DNA of 42,312 nt from Paludibacter sp. (GTDB lineage Bacteria; Bacteroidota; Bacteroidia; Bacteroidales; Paludibacteraceae): assembly GCA_017882285.1 (NCBI GenBank), contig JADGPS010000018.1, positions 1 through 42,312 of the forward strand, given 5' to 3'. How positions within the stretch are numbered: position 1 is the first letter of the stretch; the number at the start of each line of letters is the position of its first letter. Below the pieces are notes generated by a model that ran no database searches, was not told the DNA's origin, and was given only the letters and a program-made list of their open reading frames with translations. The position numbers and the translations under genes were made by a program. Positions 8,419-15,377 of the stretch are shown piece after piece.

Positions 8419-8784
8419 ATGGCTGAGCACAATGAATTAGGCAATCTGGGCGAAGAGCGAGCACAAGCTTTTTTAAGTTCAAAAGGTTTTCATATCCGAC
8501 ATACGAATTGGTATATTGGTAAATTGGAACTCGATATTGTGGCCGAAAAAGACGGTTGGCTTGTCATCGTCGAAGTAAAGACGCGCTCCACTGAAGCTTT
8601 CGAACACCCCGAAGAAGCTATTACCATAAAGAAAATCCGAAACATCGTGAATGCAACCCACGAATATATCTTGCAATTTGACTGGAAAGGCGAAACACGC
8701 TTCGATGTTATATCCGTCATTCCTCATGGTCAGGATTTTTTGATTGAGCATATCGAAGATGCTTTTTTGTCGCCGCTGTATTAA
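8419..8784 (+). CDS. yraN: YraN family (UPF0102) endonuclease-like protein
   Basis: A 121-residue member of UPF0102, a small family with the PD-(D/E)xK nuclease fold whose cellular task is not settled. 'GNLGEERAQAFL' is the conserved start. D39 in 'LELDIVA' and E52-V-K54 in 'VIVEVKTR' supply the D...ExK catalytic set. 'AITIKKIRNI' and 'TRFDVISV' complete the family pattern. The protein is full length and presumably cytoplasmic. It converges with the helicase-nuclease gene downstream (65-base gap). Confidence 0.93.
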   Translation: MAEHNELGNLGEERAQAFLSSKGFHIRHTNWYIGKLELDIVAEKDGWLVIVEVKTRSTEAFEHPEEAITIKKIRNIVNATHEYILQFDWKGETRFDVISVIPHGQDFLIEHIEDAFLSPLY

Positions 8785-8849
8785 TTATACTTCAACTCCA
8801 TCTCGGTTTAACTCCTTAACTAACTGAATTTCTTTTGTTGTTTGAAAAT

Positions 8850-11800
8850 TTACTCCACTTTCTCCACCTTCCCCAAACTCACATAACACACAAAACCACT
8901 TGTCTGGTAGCCCATTTCAGCAATCAGGTTCATGTATTGTTTTACTTGTTGCAGGTAAGTTTTGCTTTCTTTGTCGCCAAATTTATAATCAACGATAGTT
9001 GCTTCATTTTCTCTAATTATCACGCGGTCGGGACGATATTGCTCACCGGTTGGAATCAAAATAGTAGTTTCGTTCAGCACACGGGCATCATCAGAAAACC
9101 AGTTTTCAGTTTCTGGTAAGTTCCAAAAATACTGCATTTCCTCTTCTACCGTTTTGCTTTCATCTTCACTGATTCGACCTTCACGAATCATTCCCTGAAT
9201 GGCTTTCGGCTGATCGGATTTTCGGGTTATTTGTTGCAAAATATCATGCATAATAATCCCGTAATTCAATTTACTATCGGTCAATTGCTGGTTTTCCAAT
9301 AAATAATCCAGGCTTTGATGACGAATGCGCAAACGATCGGAACTGCTGACGGAGGGATAAACACTTACCTTTTCGTTTTGGTCAGTATCTTGCTTTTCTG
9401 CGTAAACTGCTTTCGTCGGTTCGCCCAATTCAAATAACTTTGTTTCGTCGTTGAATGAACTGCACAACGGAATAATTTCCGTGTCCAACTCCGGAGTTTC
9501 CACACTAAAACATGCCGTCAGTAATGCTGACAATGAATTGATTTTATCCAGACTTTCCACCTCTTTCTTCGGTGCAGGAGCAAAACAAATCAATTCGTTT
9601 TTGGCGCGCGTGAAAGCCACATAAGCCACATTCAAACTGTCGATAAACAAATGCATCTGTTCGTCGAAATAATTTTCCGCAAAAATGGATTGACCAAGCT
9701 TGGAACCATATTCAATAGGCAATAACGGCAGTTGGTTGAATGGCGCCACGGTTGGTTCACACCACAAAATATTGCGCATGCGGCTGTCCAAATCCCATTC
9801 GCAGAAAGGTATAATTACCACTTTAAAATCCAATCCTTTCGACTTGTGAACGGTCATAATGCGCATCGCACTTTGGTTGTCGGGCGTAGAAATGCATTGT
9901 TTGACACTGTTCTTTTTCCACCACGTGAGGAAACTGTTCAGATCGGCAGTTTTTCCGGTGGTATAACGGAACACCACATCCTGAAACGCCTGAACAAATA
10001 CCGCTTCGTTGTGCCAACTGCCAATGCCGAATAGCGAAATGATCTGTTCCACCATGTCGTAAAGCGAACTGTGCTGCACTTGTTTCAACCGTTCATTTTC
10101 TTTGTTGGTAAATAAGAAAGAAAATACATTTTCATTTGAAACGTTTGTCGAAAAACAAGCATTCAAAGCCTCGTTTTCCGATTTATTTTGTCGTCCTCGG
10201 GCGTATTCGTAATTCACAATGGTTTGTTGGATGCTGTCGGCCGGATTGACAAACAACTGCAAAACACCGAGCACAAAACGTACAGAAGCCGCCGCACCAA
10301 TCAGCAAACCTTCGTTGCCCATAATGTCGTAACAAACATCGGGCTTTGCTTCCGGCGTAGTTTTATAGTTCAGTAATCTATGGATTACCTGCTGTTCTTC
10401 GTCATTTTTACGCACCAAAATGCAAATATCCGCCGGACGATAACCGCGGCTTTGCAACTCTTCGAGCATAGTGGGCAATCGCTCCAAACTTTCAGCTTTC
10501 CAACCGTCTTCGTTCTCGTCAGCCGCAATAAAACTCACCCGCACCCGACCCGTTCCGGCCTTGTGCGAAATTTGCTGATGGATATTGGAGTACGCATGTT
10601 CAATTTTATGCGTCAACGCTTCCAGGGCAGGATAAACCGGCAGCACGGCTTGCAGATTTTCATTCAGCTTGCTTTGTAATAAGCTTGCAGCACGACGGAA
10701 AAAAGAATTATTGAAATCAATGATATTTTTATCGCTACGCCAGTTGGTTTCGAGGTTTTCTTCGTGAATTTGTTCGGGGCGGAAATCAGTGAGGATTTGT
10801 TCGTCGAGCAGCTTCCAATCGGAGTTACGCCAGCGGTATATGCTTTGTTTTACGTCGCCCACCACGAGGTTGAACTTGCCTGCCGCCAGACTGTTTGCCA
10901 TGAGCGGATGAAAGTTTTTCCATTGCAGCGTGGACGTATCCTGAAACTCATCAATCATAAAATTATCGATGGTAATGCCCGTTTTTTCGTATACAAAAGG
11001 CGTATCGCTGTTGTCGATAATTTTGTTGAGCAACATGTTAGAATCCGAAATCAACATGGTGTTTTGCTCGTCGGTCAGCTTTTTTATTTGCACTGCCAGG
11101 TCGGACAAGATACCGAGCGTATTGATATGTTTCAACACCATTACCGCCGAATTGTAAGTCACAATGTCGACATTCAGCAATTCTACAATTTGTTGGAAAC
11201 ATTTCTGAAGTCCATTTTGATAAGCCGATTCGATGGCAGATTTCACATCCTGTGGCTTTGATTTGGTGTAACAATTGCTCACATCGTCGGCAAAACTTGC
11301 GAATCGTGGACTGACTTCTAATTTTCCTTTCAATATTTTTTCAAGCGTGCCGGTAGTTTTGTAAGCAAAATCTTCATGCGTCAACCCGTTACGTGCCATA
11401 ACGTTCAATCCTTCGGTAGCGGTTTGTTTTAGCTTGGTTTCGAAGGTGATTTTTATCTCGCGCAGGCTTTTGCGGTAGTTGGTCAGGAATTCGCGTTCGT
11501 GCAATTTGCGGTTCGTATCTTCAGCTTTGTGCTGGTAACTTTCCTTGAAAATTTCCTTGCCCAACTCCATGATATTGCTGCGCATATTCCAGTTTTCGGA
11601 CTGCTCAATCTTTTCCTCGGCATAAGCCGTAAGCCATTGCAGCAATTGTTTGTTTTCGTCTTTGGATAAATCGAGAAACAAATTATCGACCGATTGCTCC
11701 AATGTTGCCGTATTGTCTAACTCCAGGTTATAACCGCCATGCACCCCGATGTCGCGGGCAAACGAACGGATTACCTGTTGAAAAAAGCGGTCGATGGTGC

Positions 11801-12113
11801 TTATTGAAAAAGAAGAATAATCGTGCAGAATGGTGGTGAGAATATGCTTTGCCCGAACATTGACGGTTTCTTCGTCCATGCGGAACTTCGCCATCAAACC
11901 CTCACGGTAATCCGATTTCTCGCCTTGTGACAACGCGTGCAACTCTTTCAGGATGCGCGTTTTCATCTCGTCGGTAGCCTTGTTGGTAAACGTAACGGCC
12001 AGGATGCGACGATGCGCCCGCTCCCGTTTCGGATCGAACAGCAAGTGGATATAGTCTTGCGTAAGCCGGTATGTTTTGCCCGAACCGGCAGAGGCGCGAT
12101 AAATGTTGAGCAT
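8850..12113 (-). CDS. RecB/AddA-type UvrD helicase with C-terminal nuclease domain
   Basis: A 1087-residue superfamily 1 helicase of the double-strand-break end-processing type. From the start at 12113, the Walker A motif is 'ASAGSGKT' (K14). Next come 'TFTNKATDEMKTRI', the motif II box 'DEFQDTS', 'GDVKQSIYRWR' (motif III), 'MTVHKSKGLDFKVV' (motif V) and 'YVAFTRAKNEL' (motif VI). Near the C-terminus 'RPDRV' and 'IVDYKFG' (about D1029, D1042, K1044) give a RecB-family PD-(D/E)xK nuclease. The expected AddB-like partner is not in this window. An ATG 21 bases upstream gives extra residues from repeat sequence. The first codons are duplicated at 12829-12907, which suggests this gene once followed a SUI1 gene. 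Confidence 0.92.
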   Translation of the reverse strand: MLNIYRASAGSGKTYRLTQDYIHLLFDPKRERAHRRILAVTFTNKATDEMKTRILKELHALSQGEKSDYREGLMAKFRMDEETVNVRAKHILTTILHDYSSFSISTIDRFFQQVIRSFARDIGVHGGYNLELDNTATLEQSVDNLFLDLSKDENKQLLQWLTAYAEEKIEQSENWNMRSNIMELGKEIFKESYQHKAEDTNRKLHEREFLTNYRKSLREIKITFETKLKQTATEGLNVMARNGLTHEDFAYKTTGTLEKILKGKLEVSPRFASFADDVSNCYTKSKPQDVKSAIESAYQNGLQKCFQQIVELLNVDIVTYNSAVMVLKHINTLGILSDLAVQIKKLTDEQNTMLISDSNMLLNKIIDNSDTPFVYEKTGITIDNFMIDEFQDTSTLQWKNFHPLMANSLAAGKFNLVVGDVKQSIYRWRNSDWKLLDEQILTDFRPEQIHEENLETNWRSDKNIIDFNNSFFRRAASLLQSKLNENLQAVLPVYPALEALTHKIEHAYSNIHQQISHKAGTGRVRVSFIAADENEDGWKAESLERLPTMLEELQSRGYRPADICILVRKNDEEQQVIHRLLNYKTTPEAKPDVCYDIMGNEGLLIGAAASVRFVLGVLQLFVNPADSIQQTIVNYEYARGRQNKSENEALNACFSTNVSNENVFSFLFTNKENERLKQVQHSSLYDMVEQIISLFGIGSWHNEAVFVQAFQDVVFRYTTGKTADLNSFLTWWKKNSVKQCISTPDNQSAMRIMTVHKSKGLDFKVVIIPFCEWDLDSRMRNILWCEPTVAPFNQLPLLPIEYGSKLGQSIFAENYFDEQMHLFIDSLNVAYVAFTRAKNELICFAPAPKKEVESLDKINSLSALLTACFSVETPELDTEIIPLCSSFNDETKLFELGEPTKAVYAEKQDTDQNEKVSVYPSVSSSDRLRIRHQSLDYLLENQQLTDSKLNYGIIMHDILQQITRKSDQPKAIQGMIREGRISEDESKTVEEEMQYFWNLPETENWFSDDARVLNETTILIPTGEQYRPDRVIIRENEATIVDYKFGDKESKTYLQQVKQYMNLIAEMGYQTSGFVCYVSLGKVEKVE

Positions 12114-12145
12114 GGGAATTAATTCATAATGCACAATTCATAATG
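12035..12145. repeat. 111-bp direct repeat, copy 1 (start of the helicase gene)
   Basis: Covers the first 26 codons of the functional helicase gene and its upstream spacer. It aligns without gaps to 12829-12939 (offset 794 bp) with five substitutions (at 12048, 12079, and in the 'gataaatg', 'catggg' and 'cataatg' words), about 95% identity. Confidence 0.95.
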
Positions 12146-12169
12146 CATAATTAAAGACCAAGTTTCTTT

Positions 12170-12205
12170 AAAAAAAATAGCCGATACTATTTTGTTTCGG
12201 CTATT
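12170..12205 (-). terminator. Intrinsic terminator of the toxin-antitoxin cassette
   Basis: On the minus strand AATAGCCGA (12197-12205) pairs perfectly with TCGGCTATT (12176-12184), followed by a run of eight T. The toxin stop codon (12187-12189) sits in the loop, so the hairpin begins inside the last toxin codons. Confidence 0.85.
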
Positions 12206-12507
12206 GTGGTATGATTGGATAGAATTCGTTGAATATATACGTTGCCGTGTTGGTCAAGGTTGTAAATAATATACCAGTTAGTTTGCTTGTTCCGTCTATA
12301 GTTGTGAACTTTTTCACCGTATCGTTTATGGGTGCTATATTGTGTATTGAAATGTATGGTTTTTGTATCTAATGAATCGCAAATAATTCTAATGTCCGAT
12401 ACATATTTGTTGGCATGTTCAACTTCTAATGGATGCTTTTCCCAACCAATCAGACCAGTCAAAATATCTGACAAATTAGTTATTGCGGCTCTACTATAGA
12501 ATACCAT
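12187..12507 (-). CDS. RelE/ParE-like toxin
   Basis: A 106-residue basic protein placed second in a two-gene cassette, overlapping the antitoxin gene by 14 bases. The C-terminal half ('YGEKVHNYRRNK', then 'NWYIIYNLD', 'VYIQRILSNHT') has the strand pattern and basic residues of RelE/ParE-superfamily toxins. These act on ribosome-bound mRNA (RelE) or DNA gyrase (ParE); which of the two cannot be told. The N-terminal half with 'FYSRAAITNLSDI' fits the helical hairpin of the fold. It is read from the antitoxin promoter and ends in the terminator at 12170-12205. Identification rests on pattern and context. Confidence 0.75.
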   Translation of the reverse strand: MVFYSRAAITNLSDILTGLIGWEKHPLEVEHANKYVSDIRIICDSLDTKTIHFNTQYSTHKRYGEKVHNYRRNKQTNWYIIYNLDQHGNVYIQRILSNHTTIAETK

Positions 12508-12697
12508 TTTTCTTGCAATATAAGTTGATATTCTCTTTTACTTGGCTTTCAAATTCTTCTCCGGTTACATATCCTTCGGGTACAATACCCTTAACGGCAG
12601 GGTTTTCGAACTCCACACCCGAACGATAACGGCGTAAATCATTTATTATCTTCTTGCCATTTCGGGTTTTGTCGTCAATTTTTACTGTGTGTATCAT
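12494..12697 (-). CDS. Antitoxin of the RelE/ParE-like cassette
   Basis: A 67-residue protein encoded just upstream of the toxin, the usual antitoxin-first order with coding overlap. 'NGKKIINDLRRYR' may be the dimerisation or DNA-binding part. The ending 'EGYVTGEEFESQVKENI' followed by 'YCKKNGIL' is typical of small Bacteroidales antitoxins paired with RelE-type toxins. Such antitoxins usually repress their own promoter. The leader at 12701-12732 has repeated TGATAACTG words that could be operators, but similar words are common intergenic repeats in these bacteria. Confidence 0.75.
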   Translation of the reverse strand: MIHTVKIDDKTRNGKKIINDLRRYRSGVEFENPAVKGIVPEGYVTGEEFESQVKENINLYCKKNGIL

Positions 12698-12755
12698 ATT
12701 CAGTTATCAATTATCAGTGAACAGTTATCAGTTTGCTCATTTATTCTTTAAGCTG

Positions 12756-12763
12756 CAAATATA
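12756..12763 (-). promoter_or_regulatory. Promoter -7 box of the toxin-antitoxin cassette
   Basis: Minus-strand TATATTTG is a perfect TAnnTTTG match about 60 bases upstream of the antitoxin ATG. With the terminator at 12170-12205 it makes the cassette transcriptionally self-contained. Confidence 0.5.
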
Positions 12764-12828
12764 CATACTTCATTTGAAATTGATACGAAATTATAAAGAA
12801 AAGTTTATCCTAAAAAACAGAAATGACG

Positions 12829-12939
12829 CGAACAGCAAGTGAATATAGTCTTGCGTAAGCCGGTATGTTTTGTCCGAACCGGCAGAGGCGCGATAGATGT
12901 TGAGCATGGAAATTAATTCATAAAGCACAATTCATAATG
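12829..12939. repeat. 111-bp direct repeat, copy 2 (orphan helicase start)
   Basis: Non-functional copy of the helicase 5' end and its spacer, about 95% identical to 12035-12145. The start codon corresponds to 12905-12907. Reading leftward the frame is lost at 12829, where sequence unrelated to the helicase begins. Upstream on the same strand it abuts the SUI1 remnant, 34 bases from that stop codon to the ATG. Confidence 0.95.
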
Positions 12940-12941
12940 AG

Positions 12942-13080
12942 TTATTTAAAGTTTATCCTTTTCACTTTAAAACCCATTCCTTGCAATAAATCTGCAATTT
13001 TTACACGGAAATCACCTTGTACCAATATTTCACCATCGCGAGACGAACCGCCGGCACCGCATTTTACTTTCAGCAAGGGT
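12942..13080 (-). pseudogene. C-terminal remnant of a SUI1/YciH translation factor gene
   Basis: The minus strand encodes about 45 residues, 'LKVKCGAGGSSRDGEILVQG' and then 'DFRVKIADLLQGMGFKVKRI', ending in TAA. This matches the C-terminal half of the SUI1 (eIF1-like, YciH) family, which has a conserved K-C-G-x-G-G and Q-G-D. An in-frame stop lies just before the remnant (13081-13083) and there is no start, so the N-terminal half is missing. The stop is 34 bases from the orphan helicase start, an operon-like spacing. Confidence 0.85.
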
Positions 13081-13105
13081 TAATCCTCTGCACAATAATC
13101 CCAAC

Positions 13106-13140
13106 AAAAAAGCCGTTCCAATAAACGAAACGACTTTTTT
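13106..13140 (-). terminator. Terminator downstream of the lipocalin-like gene
   Basis: AAAAAAGTCGTT and AACGGCTTTTTT on the minus strand pair over 12 positions with one G-U, ending in a T run. It lies 65 bases past the stop at 13205. Confidence 0.75.
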
Positions 13141-13204
13141 AATCTTATTAGCTAGATTTTTTTAATCTGCTAATTTTTTGCCTTAATAGTTCAAGTAATA
13201 CCCC

Positions 13205-13630
13205 TTACTTGAACCTTCTTACACCATCATTGGTGTAAGTAATTTTATCTACTATAATACCAGTTTCTCCACTTTGGAAAGATAAAATTAATTTTTTATC
13301 ATCCAAGTATTCCACTTTCTTTTGGTATATGGCAACGCCATTAAGAGTAATTGGATTGGTTTTTTTATCAAAGTACCAATTTCCAGTATAATCTTTACCA
13401 TTCCAGAACTGAATATATGTTCCATCTGGGTTAAAAGTAAAAACACTTTTCATGGAATCATCGGTAAAATTGTACCAATACCCATCTATCAAGGTAAACC
13501 ACGATATTTCCACCCAAACGTATTGGGTTAAATACCATTCTGGAGTTCCAACCTCATATTTATATTTAAATGTAACTTCTACATCTTGTTTAGAAGAAAC
13601 GTTATAAATAATATATGACAGAGAAGTCAA
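13205..13630 (-). CDS. Lipocalin-like protein, probably 5'-truncated
   Basis: A 141-residue frame with no ATG start; the earliest plausible initiator is TTG at 13630. The open frame continues upstream without a signal peptide until it meets the deacetylase remnant. 'GYWYNFTDDS', 'FTFNPDGTYIQFW' and 'YTGNWYFD' followed by 'EYLDDKKLILSFQS' are the beta-strand pattern of Bacteroidetes lipocalin-like lipoproteins. These normally begin with a lipoprotein signal, absent here, so I think the 5' end was lost by recombination. It has its own downstream terminator. Function unknown; it may no longer be expressed. Confidence 0.55.
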   Translation of the reverse strand: MTSLSYIIYNVSSKQDVEVTFKYKYEVGTPEWYLTQYVWVEISWFTLIDGYWYNFTDDSMKSVFTFNPDGTYIQFWNGKDYTGNWYFDKKTNPITLNGVAIYQKKVEYLDDKKLILSFQSGETGIIVDKITYTNDGVRRFK

Positions 13631-13696
13631 TAATACGGGTATATTATTTACTGAACTTTCGCAAGCTTTATTAGCCCGCTTGTGATAGGGCTTTAA

Positions 13697-13885
13697 ATTT
13701 TACTGGTGGAAACAAAACAGGGATTGAATGGCAATATTTTGCTTTTCCACATTGGCACGGATAAACGCAGACAGGATAAATTTTACCCGAAGTTGAATTC
13801 TTTGTTAATTGACCTGTCAAAAGCCGGATACGATTTTGTGGATTTATACCAGGCAACCGATGCCATTGGCAGAAATAAAAAATAG
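13697..13885 (+). pseudogene. C-terminal remnant of a polysaccharide deacetylase gene
   Basis: The plus strand encodes 62 codons ending in TAG. 'GNILLFHIGTDKRRQDKFYP', then 'KLNSLLIDLSKAGYDFVDLY', matches the last strand and helices of NodB-type polysaccharide deacetylases. A stop codon (13694-13696) precedes the fragment and the catalytic N-terminal two thirds are absent. It is followed by the terminator at 13902-13933, possibly its original one. Confidence 0.8.
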
Positions 13886-13901
13886 AGACCGATAAAAAAC
13901 A

Positions 13902-13933
13902 AAAAAGGAAGAACTAAATTGTTCTTCCTTTTT
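13902..13933. terminator. Bidirectional terminator
   Basis: A perfect 13-bp inverted repeat (AAAAAGGAAGAAC / GTTCTTCCTTTTT) with a 6-base loop. Because the arms end in A and T runs it can work in both directions, closing the tRNA-His transcript and the deacetylase remnant. Confidence 0.9.
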
Positions 13934-13950
13934 AAGTGCATTTTAGTATG

Positions 13951-14025
13951 GGTGGAGAACGGGGCTCGAACCCGCGACCTTCTGAACCACAATCAGACGC
14001 TCTAACCGACTGAGCTACGACCACC
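13951..14025 (-). tRNA. tRNA-His (GTG anticodon)
   Basis: The minus strand folds into a cloverleaf of 75 bases including the extra 5' G (-1) typical of tRNA-His, opposite C73. The D stem GCTC/GAGC, the anticodon stem TCTGA/TCAGA with loop TTGTGGT (anticodon GTG), and the T stem GCGGG/CCCGT with TTCGAGC loop all pair. In the acceptor stem positions 1-4 pair, 7-66 is G-U, and positions 5-68 (U/U) and 6-67 (C/C) mispair. CCA is not encoded. A good promoter lies 15 bases upstream. Confidence 0.9.
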
Positions 14026-14039
14026 ATGTTTTGCGAGTG

Positions 14040-14071
14040 CAAAGATAATACAGCAATTGATTTTGTGCAAC
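14040..14071 (-). promoter_or_regulatory. Promoter of tRNA-His
   Basis: On the minus strand GTTG (14068-14071), 20 bases, then TATCTTTG (14040-14047). The -7 box is perfect and the -33 box has one mismatch. The spacing fits initiation a few bases before the tRNA. Confidence 0.6.
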
Positions 14072-14140
14072 TGTTTTTTTTTGAAAAATCGTTTGATTTT
14101 TACAACCGATTAATAACCAAAGCTTAAAGCCTGAAAGTAA

Positions 14141-14827
14141 ATGAAATTTCATATGATAAACCCCGAACTAGATCGTCAAATATCTGATATCCGACTTAAA
14201 ATCCACCTTTCGATGAATGGAAAAGTATCGGATCAGATGACCAAAAGCGGAATTATTTACAAAAAAAGCTTTGGTGTTTCTATTCCACGGCTGAAAGAAA
14301 TTTCCAAATCTTACATTCCAAATCACGATTTAGCACAACGATTATGGAACCTTCAGATTCGGGAAACCATGATTTTAGCCACTTTGCTGCAACCAATTGA
14401 CGAATTTACTACGGAGATTACTCAAAATTGGATTGAAAGCTTTAATCAGATTGAAATTGTGGAACAAACCTGCATGAATTTGTTTTGTAAACTTCCGGAT
14501 GCCAATTTTCTTTGCCTGAAATGGACTCAATCAGATAAAATATGGATAAAGATTACCGGTTTTTTGCTCGCTGCACGGCTTGTCGCGAAACTAAATCGAA
14601 CAGAAATGGAAGCCATTATTGATAAAGCATTACAATCTTTCGAAGCTGACAATTTTCATCTTTATAAAACCATCGCTGTTTGTTTGAGCTGTTTTTGTCA
14701 AAAAAATAAAGAAATTGCGACTTACATTTTAAAAGAAATAAATGTATTTCATACATCAACCAGTATCGGACAGCAACATATTTTGAATGAAGTAAAACAG
14801 GAAATATTATTTTTGAATAATTTATAG
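14141..14827 (+). CDS. DNA alkylation repair protein (AlkD-like)
   Basis: A 228-residue, helix-rich cytoplasmic protein. 'SFGVSIPRLKEISKSY', then 'LAQRLWNLQIRETMILATLL' and the repeated amphipathic helices fit the DNA_alkylation (AlkD/AlkC) family of HEAT-like glycosylases that remove bulky or cationic alkyl bases. 'GFLLAARLV' and 'NEVKQEILF' are consistent with the C-terminal helices. Assignment is by overall pattern; catalytic residues are not certain from sight. An alternative ATG lies four codons in (14153). It sits 47 bases before fur on the same strand and has no terminator between, though fur has its own promoter box. Confidence 0.72.
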   Translation: MKFHMINPELDRQISDIRLKIHLSMNGKVSDQMTKSGIIYKKSFGVSIPRLKEISKSYIPNHDLAQRLWNLQIRETMILATLLQPIDEFTTEITQNWIESFNQIEIVEQTCMNLFCKLPDANFLCLKWTQSDKIWIKITGFLLAARLVAKLNRTEMEAIIDKALQSFEADNFHLYKTIAVCLSCFCQKNKEIATYILKEINVFHTSTSIGQQHILNEVKQEILFLNNL

Positions 14828-14848
14828 CAATAAATAATGTAAAAGTTG

Positions 14849-14856
14849 TATTTTTG
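14849..14856 (+). promoter_or_regulatory. Promoter -7 box for fur
   Basis: TATTTTTG fits TAnnTTTG and lies 18 bases before the ATG at 14875. It overlaps an in-frame TTG (14854), which supports the ATG as the true start. Confidence 0.5.
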
Positions 14857-14874
14857 TTGGTCACTTTAAAAACC

Positions 14875-15330
14875 ATGAAAGAAGAAGTTTCATTCGAATC
14901 AGTCAAAGAGATTTTCACCGAATATCTCATAAAGCAGAAGCATCGCAAAACGCCGGAGCGATATGCAATTCTGGAACGCATTAATGCTTTTGACGGACAT
15001 TTTAATGCCGAAGTTCTATACAATTTGATGCAGAAAGATTATCGTGTCAGTCTGGCAACAGTTTATAATACACTTGAACTATTACTGAATTGTAAGTTAA
15101 TTATTAAACATCAGATTAACGGGCAGTATGCGCAGTATGAAAAAATGTTTGGAAATAATACTCACAATCATTTGATCTGCACAAACTGTGGTAAAGTGAA
15201 GGAATTTTCGGACAAACAATTGCGAATTTCCATTCAAACGCGCAAATTTGCACATTTTTATTCGTCACATTATTCGCTGTATTTATATGGTTTATGTAAC
15301 AAATGTAAGGCGTTATTGAAAAATTCATAA
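14875..15330 (+). CDS. fur: Fur family transcriptional repressor
   Basis: A 151-residue metal-responsive regulator. The N-terminal winged helix is 'KTPERYAILERI' to 'VSLATVYNTLELL', the recognition helix of Fur proteins. The C-terminal dimerisation domain has H97-x-H99 and C102-x2-C105 ('HLICTNCGKV') and C141-x2-C144 in 'LYGLCNKC', a structural zinc site. Whether it senses iron, zinc or peroxide cannot be decided by sight. The gene is 47 bases upstream of purA, an order I recall as common in Bacteroidetes, which suggests cotranscription. Confidence 0.92.
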   Translation: MKEEVSFESVKEIFTEYLIKQKHRKTPERYAILERINAFDGHFNAEVLYNLMQKDYRVSLATVYNTLELLLNCKLIIKHQINGQYAQYEKMFGNNTHNHLICTNCGKVKEFSDKQLRISIQTRKFAHFYSSHYSLYLYGLCNKCKALLKNS

Positions 15331-15377
15331 TTGTAGTAACAATTAGAAAGAGTATCTCCAAAATATTATTTAGATAA

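Noticed and set aside
9732-11261. Long plus-strand frames (up to 165 codons) opposite the helicase-nuclease gene
   Set aside because: Antisense shadows of conserved helicase motifs without start signals or promoters.
12654-12842. Plus-strand frame of 62 codons opposite the antitoxin promoter
   Set aside because: It covers the antitoxin start, intergenic repeats and promoter and has no protein-like features.
13783-13992. Minus-strand frame of about 70 codons over the tRNA-His 3' half and the terminator
   Set aside because: It is encoded by tRNA, terminator and deacetylase remnant antisense, so it is not a gene.
12035-14025. A complete insertion sequence or integrative element
   Set aside because: No transposase or integrase, no terminal inverted repeats and no short target duplication were seen; only the 111-bp duplication and gene remnants.
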